This document shows, piece after piece, positions 52,601 through 58,967 of a stretch of 64,000 nt of DNA; position 1 is the first letter of the stretch, and each line of letters begins with the position of its first letter. The notes beneath the pieces were generated by a model. That model searched no databases. It worked only from the letters and a program-made list of their open reading frames with translations, and had not been told where the DNA came from. Both the position numbers and the translations under genes were made by a program. This DNA is from Acidobacteriota bacterium (GTDB lineage Bacteria; Acidobacteriota; Terriglobia; Bryobacterales; Bryobacteraceae): assembly GCA_016870995.1 (NCBI GenBank), contig VFZU01000013.1:1-64000 (forward strand), written 5' to 3'.

Positions 52601-52633
52601 TCCACACATCAAAAAAAAGAAGATCAGTTTCAT
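49619..52633 (-). CDS. large exported TPR, FG-GAP and ASPIC/UnbV protein
   Basis: 1004 residues. Signal peptide (KLIFFFLMCGFAFAQ), then TPRs to about residue 185 (ARERLNYGLALLRAGQAQEGIAQLLTVQKEKPELPHTWFTVG). An FG-GAP propeller-like region spans about 255-475 (NVSAGDFNNDGLVDLCVVGEE, FIDFDHDYDLDLLVFGEK, LVVGDVDQDSVLDVVFSDGD, ALDLNNDGKTDLVQL). A UnbV-like domain lies at about 500-570 (IEVRAGGLYQKKLYEGFALNFGVG ... ITWPNGLIQNEM). About 420 more residues (from CPIVWTFNGEGFEYITDVLG) match nothing I can name. Its ATG overlaps the cobT stop (TAATG), so it is translationally coupled to a cobalamin gene. Confidence 0.82.
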   Translation of the reverse strand: MKLIFFFLMCGFAFAQEARLEALRNLGKAFYENPTTQKEAVVTLKQALDLAPKSARERLNYGLALLRAGQAQEGIAQLLTVQKEKPELPHTWFTVGIELKKQGETQKALEQMQGAVKLDAKEPILHYNVGVLLKQLGDAAGATAAFERAMKLDVNLAAARFQLFNMYRQAGRANDAKVQLEVFQGLKKLTEGAAVPEDVDWCQYSEIYDPKPAAPLRDKTILRWQERKLADAWKGAIALGNQALYWDAQGLSIGGKRIASVSGARNVSAGDFNNDGLVDLCVVGEEMPVLVQNTGTGWRQLPLPARGKFNKCVFIDFDHDYDLDLLVFGEKSLLLRNQGEAGFADKSELFPFGTGEIVDAVVTRVVPDTRGFDVIVSFAAGTGALYRDLLLGKYAREDLAVIPAGAKNLVVGDVDQDSVLDVVFSDGDRVMVTAGLAKATRVAGLMGQAVIADLRNDGRYELVAGAAALDLNNDGKTDLVQLRPSGWIENLNVTPLLNKVLKVTLEGVKNIKSAPGAEIEVRAGGLYQKKLYEGFALNFGVGKATQVEVVRITWPNGLIQNEMKQAVATPGRYKEAQRLSGSCPIVWTFNGEGFEYITDVLGVAPLGASAGDGTFFATDHDEYISIAGEQLKPNAAGRLEVRLTEELSEAAYFDQVRLLAVDHPADTRVYSNEKWKAPPFPEFQLYGVKNAVHARKAVDHLGNDVTALLAAKDRTYPNFYKRSTAGVAERHTLTLDFGNVAAKNNAILVLSGWVDWADGSTFLAAAQEGKPLSPPSLQVKNKRGEWVTVIEDMGMPSGKPKAMVVDLTNTFLSTSREVRIVTNLCVYWDEIFLSEGSARPEHVLTALNASAASLQFRGFSPSVIHPERKQPEEFSYPNPEPTSLWNPTPGNYTRYGDVKELTLAIDDKLAVMGSGDELRLEFDTAGLPALPSGWRRDYLLHVDGWAKDRDANTAYSQSVGPLPFHRMSGYSYKLESESSPAGDAEKRFNTRPALRLLRPLSILR

Positions 52634-53595
52634 TACTCGCTCCGGCTTACCTGGGCATCTTCAAAACTTGCCATCTCGCTATACATCTTCATCGCGCAGC
52701 GCACCATGTGCATCCCCAGCACTGCGCCACTCCCCTCGCCCAACCGCATCCCTAGTTCTAGTATCGGGTCTCCATCGAGCTCTTCGAGCATCGCTCCATG
52801 TCCCCGTTCTGCCGATCGATGAGAAAAGAACATGACCTCGCGCGCCTGAGGTTCCATTTTCATTGCCACTAGCGCCGCCGACCCGGTGATGAAGCCATCT
52901 AGCATCACCGGTAGCCTCAGCTTGCCCGCTTCCATCAGCATCCCCGACATTCTCGCAATTTCGAACCCTCCGACTGAGCGCAACACTTCAAAGGCAGACT
53001 TTCCCTGCAATTGGTGCAACTCGAGTGCCGCATCGATCACGTCCGCCTTGTGCTTGACTCCGGATGCATCGAGGCCTGTTCCGCGCCCTGCAACCTCCGC
53101 ACCACTTCGCCCACAAAGTGCCGCGAGCAATGCCGCTGCAGACGTTGTATTCCCAATCCCCATCTCTCCCACGCCCACCATGTCAAATTTGCGAATCGCC
53201 TGCCGCGCGTCTTCACGCCCTGCCTCAATTTGCGCAGCACATTCCGCTTCGCTCATCGCGGCTTCGCGTGCGAAGTTCTTGGTCCCCTCGCCCACTCCCG
53301 CATCCACCACATTCACTACAACGTCGTGCGCACGTGCCAACACATTCACTGCCGCCCCACCCGCTTCGAAGTTTGCCACCATTTGCCGCGTTACTTCCTT
53401 GGGATACAAACTGATACCTTCCGCGGTCACCCCATGATCTGCAGCGTAAAGATACAACCCAAGCCGCTCCAGCCGTGGCAATACTTCCCCCCGCATCAAA
53501 CAAAACTCCTGCGCCAGGTTCTCCAGTCGCCCCAAGCTCCCCTGCGGCTTCGTGCGCGTATTCCAACGCGCAGCAATCTGATCAATTAACGTCAC
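52633..53595 (-). CDS. cobT: nicotinate-nucleotide--dimethylbenzimidazole phosphoribosyltransferase
   Basis: 320 residues. Characteristic segments: TRTKPQGSLGRLENLA at the start, YAADHGVTAEGIS, MVGVGEMGIGNTTSAAALLAALCGRSG, GRGTGLDASGVKHKADVIDAAL, and LGMRLGEGSGAVLGMHMV with the catalytic glutamate. Makes alpha-ribazole phosphate from dimethylbenzimidazole and nicotinate mononucleotide for the lower ligand of cobalamin. It overlaps cobC by four bases and shares its stop with the start of the TPR/FG-GAP gene. Confidence 0.95.
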   Translation of the reverse strand: MTLIDQIAARWNTRTKPQGSLGRLENLAQEFCLMRGEVLPRLERLGLYLYAADHGVTAEGISLYPKEVTRQMVANFEAGGAAVNVLARAHDVVVNVVDAGVGEGTKNFAREAAMSEAECAAQIEAGREDARQAIRKFDMVGVGEMGIGNTTSAAALLAALCGRSGAEVAGRGTGLDASGVKHKADVIDAALELHQLQGKSAFEVLRSVGGFEIARMSGMLMEAGKLRLPVMLDGFITGSAALVAMKMEPQAREVMFFSHRSAERGHGAMLEELDGDPILELGMRLGEGSGAVLGMHMVRCAMKMYSEMASFEDAQVSRSE

Positions 53596-54077
53596 AATTT
53601 CACGATCTCACAGTATCCCTGCCGGAACCCTATCGCTGGCTCTCCAGTTAATAACTCTCGCAACACGCTGTTCACAGCGAGATGCGCCACAATTACACAC
53701 GGCTGATGGCATCGCGCCAGTCCCCGCGACACACGCCCTCGAAAGGCTTCCCAACTTTCAGCTCCATCCACGCAGTAACCTAACCAGTCCTCCATCTTCA
53801 GTCGAGCTTCCTCGGGCCACTTCGCTTCGATCTCCGCCCAAGTCAACCCCTCCCAAGGCCCATAGTCAATCTCGCGAAATTCCTCGATCACCTCATAAGT
53901 CAATCCCGCCGCCTCCGTGGTTTCAACCGCTCTCTGCAATGGACTTGCATACACCGGCCAATTCACCCCCACCTCCAACCTCGCCGCCATTTCGCGCCCG
54001 GCCTTGCTCAACTTCAAGTCGAGTGATCCCAAGAACACACCCTGCTTCACCGGCTCTCCGTGCCGCACTAGAAGCAC
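53592..54077 (-). CDS. cobC: alpha-ribazole phosphatase, histidine phosphatase family
   Basis: 161 residues from GTG 54077 (VLLVRHGEP), chosen because the track's longer frame reads through cobS in another phase. The phospho-histidine motif LVRHGEP opens the protein; then SPLQRAVETTEAAG, REIDYGPWEGLTWAEI and VIVAHLAVNSVLREL, where the usual second catalytic GHG appears as VAHLA. Position between cobS and cobT supports removal of phosphate from alpha-ribazole phosphate or the cobalamin phosphate. A little short compared with about 200 residues in other CobC proteins. Confidence 0.85.
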   Translation of the reverse strand: MLLVRHGEPVKQGVFLGSLDLKLSKAGREMAARLEVGVNWPVYASPLQRAVETTEAAGLTYEVIEEFREIDYGPWEGLTWAEIEAKWPEEARLKMEDWLGYCVDGAESWEAFRGRVSRGLARCHQPCVIVAHLAVNSVLRELLTGEPAIGFRQGYCEIVKL

Positions 54078-54817
54078 GTCATCACCACCAGGCAATAGAT
54101 GACGCAAACCTGCTGTAATGCACCAAAACAATCCCCCACCACGCCGCCGAGCCGCGTCACAAAATACTGTCGCGCCATCCAAGTGAGCAGGATCATGCCA
54201 CCCGCCATCCACGCTCCCATCACCCAACCCGTCAGTGCGCACAGGCCCACTGCCCACACGATCGACATCCCGATTGCCCACCATCCCCGGCCTTCGCTCA
54301 GATAAGCTCCCATTCCAGGACGCGCTGCTGGCGCGATCCATCCGAGCCAGATCAACGCGCATCGTGACAACCCCTCGCTCACCGCTACTAGCTTCATCAC
54401 CTCCCACGGTTCCTTCGCCCCAACGATTACAAGCCCCTGCCAGCGCATCAGCAGTCCAATCATCAATGCCGACGCCCCATAGCTGCCAATCCTGCTGTCT
54501 TTGATGATCTCGAACATCTTCTCCCGCGTTCGCCCCTTGCGCACGCCATCGGCAATATCCGCGAGCCCATCTTCATGGAGCATCCCCGTTGCTACAAGCT
54601 GCGCCACCAATACCAGACCCGCCTCGATTCCCAGCGGCAACCGCAACCAAGCCATTGGCAAGGCTGACACCAGCCCGATCATCATCCCTACTAAAGGAAA
54701 GAAACCTGCGGATTCATGCACCGGCACCGTCGAGCGGCTGATTGGAAACACGGTCAAGAACTGCACAGCTCCCAGAAATCTCAACCCCATTTGGCTCAAC
54801 ATCAGAATCGGGTTCAC
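54068..54817 (-). CDS. cobS: adenosylcobinamide-GDP ribazoletransferase (cobalamin synthase)
   Basis: 249-residue inner-membrane enzyme with about six hydrophobic segments. Family motifs are RFLGAVQFLTVFPI, FFPLVGMMIGL, the metal-binding HEDGLADIADGVRKGRTREKMFEIIKDSRIGSYG, and VVGDCFGALQQV. It joins adenosylcobinamide-GDP and alpha-ribazole (phosphate) to complete cobalamin. It overlaps cobC by 10 bases and the LOG-like gene by four. No other corrinoid genes (for example cobU/cobP, cobD) are in the window. Confidence 0.95.
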   Translation of the reverse strand: MNPILMLSQMGLRFLGAVQFLTVFPISRSTVPVHESAGFFPLVGMMIGLVSALPMAWLRLPLGIEAGLVLVAQLVATGMLHEDGLADIADGVRKGRTREKMFEIIKDSRIGSYGASALMIGLLMRWQGLVIVGAKEPWEVMKLVAVSEGLSRCALIWLGWIAPAARPGMGAYLSEGRGWWAIGMSIVWAVGLCALTGWVMGAWMAGGMILLTWMARQYFVTRLGGVVGDCFGALQQVCVIYCLVVMTCF

Positions 54818-55341
54818 CCTTTTGGGGCTACCAAGCCCAATTCGGCCAGTTGTTCTTCCAGTTCTTTTGCACTTGCCCAGGGAAGTATCCGGGATAGGTT
54901 TCGCTCATCGGGCGGGTGCTCCGGGAGTGCTTCAGACCAGCCTCCACAACCCACCAATGGCAGTAAAGGCCGCTTGTGCAACCATGCCAGGCAGACTTCT
55001 GAAATCGTTCCAGCCCTACCTCCGATGACGATGCAAGCGTCCCCAGCCAGTGCCATCAGCAGATTTCTCGCGTCGCCGACGCCACAGGGGATCACAACGG
55101 TCGCGGGCCAATCGCTCTCTGGCATCTCATCAGGTGGGATGATGCTCACAACCAGACCTCCCATCGCCAACGCGCGTTCCGCCGCAAATCGAGTCGCCGG
55201 GCTGCCACACCCGCTCACCACTGTCATGCCCAATCGAGCTAATGTTTCTCCAGCTTCCCCGGCAAGTTCATACGCTTTCGACCCGGGTTCCTCGCTCCCA
55301 ATTACGCATACCTGCGGCTTTCGATTCCCTCGATTGGACAT
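54814..55341 (-). CDS. LOG/lysine-decarboxylase-like Rossmann protein (TIGR00725-like)
   Basis: 175 residues from ATG 55341 (MSNRGNRKPQVCVIGSEEPGSKAYELAGEAGETLARLGMTVVSGCG). GGRAGTISEVCLAWLHKRPLLPL carries the GGxGTxxE motif of the LOG/SLOG superfamily, which binds nucleotides; some members release cytokinin-like bases from nucleotides. First gene of the operon, overlapping cobS by four bases. A nucleotide role near alpha-ribazole chemistry is conceivable but unproven. No B12 riboswitch is seen upstream. Confidence 0.78.
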   Translation of the reverse strand: MSNRGNRKPQVCVIGSEEPGSKAYELAGEAGETLARLGMTVVSGCGSPATRFAAERALAMGGLVVSIIPPDEMPESDWPATVVIPCGVGDARNLLMALAGDACIVIGGRAGTISEVCLAWLHKRPLLPLVGCGGWSEALPEHPPDERNLSRILPWASAKELEEQLAELGLVAPKG

Positions 55342-55401
55342 TCCAGTCTCCTCAGTCGAGTCTCCCACAGTCGTACTGGATCGCTCGGAATCGCTAACTC
55401 G

Positions 55402-55442
55402 AAAGGCCGGGATCGCCCTGAGCAAGCGCGCTCCCGGCCTTT
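55402..55442 (-). terminator. perfect 11 bp inverted repeat between the CHRD gene and the cob operon
   Basis: AAAGGCCGGGA (55402-55412), loop of 19 bases, TCCCGGCCTTT (55432-55442). It lies 23 bases after the CHRD gene stop on the minus strand and about 60 bases upstream of the operon start. T-runs are short, so termination efficiency is uncertain. Confidence 0.65.
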
Positions 55443-55464
55443 GAGTTCAATCGATGAGAACCAA

Positions 55465-57549
55465 CTACCTTACATACAGCAGCGTTGAGTTCGACCGTAC
55501 TCCCTGTGATTCCACCACCAGCGCCTGAGCGCCACTCAGGCCTGTTGGAACCATAAACACGATCTGGCTGAACCCGACATAACCTGGGATCAGCGTCGCC
55601 ATCACACCCGTCGCATCGCGTCCGCCCACAGTCACTCTCACGCCTGCAAACGCTTGCGCTGGCCCAAAGGCCACCGCCCCCGTTTGCTGCGCCGGAGTGC
55701 TGAGTCCAAGGCCCGTGCTGAACACACCCACCATCGTGCCGCCGGCAGCTGCGTTGTCCATCGTCACCTGCGAACCATTCATCGCACTGTAGGCCACCGC
55801 GCGATTGCCCGCCGTGGTCATGAGGTCGAAGAACACGGCTGGTGCAACGGCGGACACGGTCACGCGAACTGGCGCGCTCGCACCGTTGGTGTTTCGCACA
55901 ATAACTTCAGCCTCGCCGTTGGTGGCATCCACTGGCACCTGCGCCAACACAAACGAAGGATCCACATTCAGGATTGCCGCCGGTCTTCCTCCCACATTCA
56001 CACTGGTGCCATTCAATCCAGATGGGATGCGTGGCGCCTGCCAGCCATCCAGGTTGCCCGCCAGTTCGGCCAGCTGCTGGCCAAAGATCGTCATCAATCC
56101 GCCTGGAGCGACACGGCGCAGATTCTGATCCGATACCGCGCTCAACACCGCTTCGATCGAGGGAAGCGCTTGGTTCAACGGCGCTAGTTGCGCTCTGACT
56201 GCTCCTCCCGGGTTCGCCATTGTGTGCAGATTCAAGTATTGGTTGTCGGGGTTGCTCAGGATCTGATTCATCGAAGCGATCTGCGCATCGGTAGTCACCA
56301 CCGCAGTCCGGTAGAGGTTCCCGGAACCGCCGGCGCTCATGACCGTTGCACCGGCACGAATGCCGCTATCGATCGTCACCGGGCCGTTCGCACCTGCGGG
56401 ACCCGTGTGGATATGGAGGCCCGTAAAAGTTGTTTCGCCGGGGAACCGATAGTTCACATTAAAGACCGCCAGCGCTGCCATGGCCGTGCCATCCGCACGT
56501 CGCAACAGGTTCGCCTCAAACACGCCTTCCCCGCTGGCATTCAGGTTCGTGATGGCTGGCACTTCGTTGGCCGGGCTCATCCCTGTCATCGTGAACGCGA
56601 CGCGTTCGGTGCCTCGTAGTTGCGCCCGAATCTCGCCACCGGGATTGGCTACAGTGTGCACGTTCAGGTAAGCCGTTCCGGGGTCGTTCCAAATTCCGAG
56701 CACCGTGTTGGCAGCTGCCGCCGAGCCCACGTTGACGTCGGCCACAAATTTCAGGCCGCCGGCTCCGCCCATCCCTGCCATCACATTCTGGGCACGCGTC
56801 AATCCGGTGTCGATGGTCACCGGCCCGTTCGCGCCGTTGTTTCCAACGTGTATGTGCATCCCGGTGAATTGTGTTCCTGCCGCGAAGCCGGTGTAGCTCA
56901 CCTCAAAAGTCACTTCGCTGCTCTGGACTTGACCCGCATCGCTCAATGCCGCGAGAATCGTCATGAACCCGAAGCCTTGTGCTTGTGAGGTCACTGCCGG
57001 CACTTCGTTCTCCGGAGAAAGTACCGTCCCATAAACTCTTCGCTGCGCACGGGCCATCTGCGCCCTCACCGCACCGCCTGGGTTCGCCGTCGTGTGGAGG
57101 TTTAGATAGTACCCGCCAGGGTTGCGAATCAGATCTTCCAGCACTTCCACGCTTGCCGAGCCAGCCGCAATCTCGGCGGTCCTGGCAATTTCGCCCCGTC
57201 CGCTGGCTTCCACGATCGGACTCGCCGCCGTGATTCTTGTATCGATCACCACAGGACCGTTGGTCCCGGCATTCCCGCGATGGATGTGCAGGCCGGTAAA
57301 GGTGACCTCCCCCGGAAACTGGTAGCGCAAGGTGAAATCGACAGTGCCGCTCATTACTCTTCCGGCTGCATTGCGTACGACATGCGCCCAAACGGTTGCA
57401 AACCCGGTGGCATTGAGCCCTTCCACGGCCGGCACCTCATTCGCCGGACTCATGTTCAATCGAAATGGAATCGATTCCACGCTCTGCGCCAATGCAGAAG
57501 GAACCAGGGACACAGCGGCGCACAGAGCCGCTATCAAAAATGGACGCAT
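55465..57549 (-). CDS. secreted protein with three CHRD domains and TIGR03437-like C-terminus
   Basis: 694 residues from ATG 57549 behind AGAGGA (MRPFLIAALCAAVSLVPSALAQ signal); the track start is upstream and unlikely. Three CHRD units, at about 30-155, 160-290 and 295-425, each contain SPANEVPAV or SPENEVPAV, FTGLHIHxGxAGxNGPVxIDT and YLNLHTxANPGGxxRAQ. The last 240 residues are the Solibacter-type C-terminal domain (RVAPGGLMTIFGQQLAELAGN ... GVFSTGLGLSTPAQQTGAVAFGPAQAFAGVRVTVGG). CHRD domains are thought to bind ligands or proteins extracellularly; function unknown. The next gene downstream starts a new operon. Confidence 0.87.
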   Translation of the reverse strand: MRPFLIAALCAAVSLVPSALAQSVESIPFRLNMSPANEVPAVEGLNATGFATVWAHVVRNAAGRVMSGTVDFTLRYQFPGEVTFTGLHIHRGNAGTNGPVVIDTRITAASPIVEASGRGEIARTAEIAAGSASVEVLEDLIRNPGGYYLNLHTTANPGGAVRAQMARAQRRVYGTVLSPENEVPAVTSQAQGFGFMTILAALSDAGQVQSSEVTFEVSYTGFAAGTQFTGMHIHVGNNGANGPVTIDTGLTRAQNVMAGMGGAGGLKFVADVNVGSAAAANTVLGIWNDPGTAYLNVHTVANPGGEIRAQLRGTERVAFTMTGMSPANEVPAITNLNASGEGVFEANLLRRADGTAMAALAVFNVNYRFPGETTFTGLHIHTGPAGANGPVTIDSGIRAGATVMSAGGSGNLYRTAVVTTDAQIASMNQILSNPDNQYLNLHTMANPGGAVRAQLAPLNQALPSIEAVLSAVSDQNLRRVAPGGLMTIFGQQLAELAGNLDGWQAPRIPSGLNGTSVNVGGRPAAILNVDPSFVLAQVPVDATNGEAEVIVRNTNGASAPVRVTVSAVAPAVFFDLMTTAGNRAVAYSAMNGSQVTMDNAAAGGTMVGVFSTGLGLSTPAQQTGAVAFGPAQAFAGVRVTVGGRDATGVMATLIPGYVGFSQIVFMVPTGLSGAQALVVESQGVRSNSTLLYVR

Positions 57550-57706
57550 AAAAATCCTCTCAAACTGAAAGTACGTGCAATAGCTTATAGCAGATGTATT
57601 TTTTAGCAGCAACGGTGACTTTATTTCATTAAGACTCAGATAGGATTCCGCAGGTAGCTTTGCATTCACCGCCACGTGGTGCAGAATGCAGCAATTTTAA
57701 TCGTTC

Positions 57707-58963
57707 TCAGGCGACGATAAGGCGCTGAAGTTGAGCTTGGTTGAACTCCACACCGAGGCCGGGGCGCTCTGAGGGCTTGGCGTAGCCGGGGAAATACTCA
57801 AGCGGGGATTCGAGCAGGGCGTTGCCGAAAGCGCCAACGTGTTTGTTGCCGCCTTCCATGATGACGCAGTTGGGTGTGGCCACCGCCAGATGAATTGAGG
57901 CCGACATGTAGGGCGCAGTGCCCATGCTGACGTGGGGGGACCAGAGGACACTGTTGACGTCCGCAAGGATGGCGATCTTGCGACATTCTGTAACTCCACC
58001 AGCGCGGCAGATATCGGGATTGACGATATCAACTGCCTTCGACGCAAAGAGGTCACGGAACTGGAAGCGATTCGAGAGGGTTTCGCCAGCGACGATGGCC
58101 GTATCCATGGCATCGGCGAGTTTGGGATAACTGACGGTGTCCTCCGGCATCAGGGCGTCTTCCCACCAGCCGATGGAACCCATGCGATCGAGCTCGCGGC
58201 CGAGTTGGATCGCTTCATGGAGTTTGAAAGCGCCTAAGGAATCGAGCAGGAGCTGGCCTTTGCCTTTTACGGCAGCAGCGGCGGCGGCGACGCGATTCAT
58301 GTCGCGGGTGCCAGCGCCCTTGCCCAGGCCCATCTTCACGGCGGCAAAACCTTCGTCCATCGCTTTGGTGGCCGCAGCGGCGACTTGCTCGGGCGTGCCG
58401 CCACCGATGCCGAGATAGGTGGGGATGCGGTCGCGATATTTGCCGCCCAGCAGACGGTAGAGTGGCTGGTTTGTGTACTTGCCGAGGATGTCCCAGAGGG
58501 CGATGTCGATGCCGGCGATGGCCTCGGTGTAGAAGCCGGTGGAGTAACCGCGAAGGCGCTGGGTCGAGTACATGCGGTCCCAGAGTGCTTCGACGTCGCG
58601 GGCGTCCTGGCCGATCAGGACGGGCGTGAGCATGTCGGTGATGATCGTCTGGTGGACGCGCGGGGCAGCAGGGGCGTGACATTCGCCCCAACCGTAGAGA
58701 TCGCCGGTGGTGACTTTGACGAGGACGGCCTGCGAATACTGCTGGGAGCGTGAGGGAGTTGCGAAATCGAGGCGGTTGTAGAGACCGGGGCCGCCAGTAA
58801 GGGCACCGGGGGCGGGCATCTGCATGAGGTCCGCGTTGGTGGCGGCGGTGTTGGGGGTGCGGATGACAAAGGCTTCGACGCGGGTAATTTTGAGCGGCAA
58901 GGAGGGCGCGGCGAAGGCGGCGGTGAGGGAGGGGATCGAGGCCAAGAAGGAGCGGCGGAGCAT
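57707..58963 (-). CDS. mandelate racemase/muconate lactonizing enzyme family protein, exported
   Basis: 418 residues from ATG 58963 with a twin-arginine-like leader (MLRRSFLASIPSLTAAFAAP). Enolase-superfamily capping and barrel domains: AAVKMGLGKGAG with a lysine, metal ligands in LLLDSLGAF, WWEDALMPED and VAGETLSNRFQFRDL, and a candidate base His in LWSPHVSMG. It would remove a proton next to a carboxylate, as in sugar-acid dehydratases. It starts four bases after the DUF1592 gene, so it belongs to that operon. Confidence 0.85.
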   Translation of the reverse strand: MLRRSFLASIPSLTAAFAAPSLPLKITRVEAFVIRTPNTAATNADLMQMPAPGALTGGPGLYNRLDFATPSRSQQYSQAVLVKVTTGDLYGWGECHAPAAPRVHQTIITDMLTPVLIGQDARDVEALWDRMYSTQRLRGYSTGFYTEAIAGIDIALWDILGKYTNQPLYRLLGGKYRDRIPTYLGIGGGTPEQVAAAATKAMDEGFAAVKMGLGKGAGTRDMNRVAAAAAAVKGKGQLLLDSLGAFKLHEAIQLGRELDRMGSIGWWEDALMPEDTVSYPKLADAMDTAIVAGETLSNRFQFRDLFASKAVDIVNPDICRAGGVTECRKIAILADVNSVLWSPHVSMGTAPYMSASIHLAVATPNCVIMEGGNKHVGAFGNALLESPLEYFPGYAKPSERPGLGVEFNQAQLQRLIVA

Positions 58964-58967
58964 ACGG

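Noticed and set aside
55342-55464. Cobalamin riboswitch ahead of the cob operon
   Set aside because: Only about 120 bases are available and no B12-box (GCCACTG-like) sequence is seen; the main structure is a simple inverted repeat.
57550-57706. Replication origin at the GC-skew switch
   Set aside because: No DnaA boxes and no dnaA, dnaN or gidA genes nearby; inversion or import is more likely.
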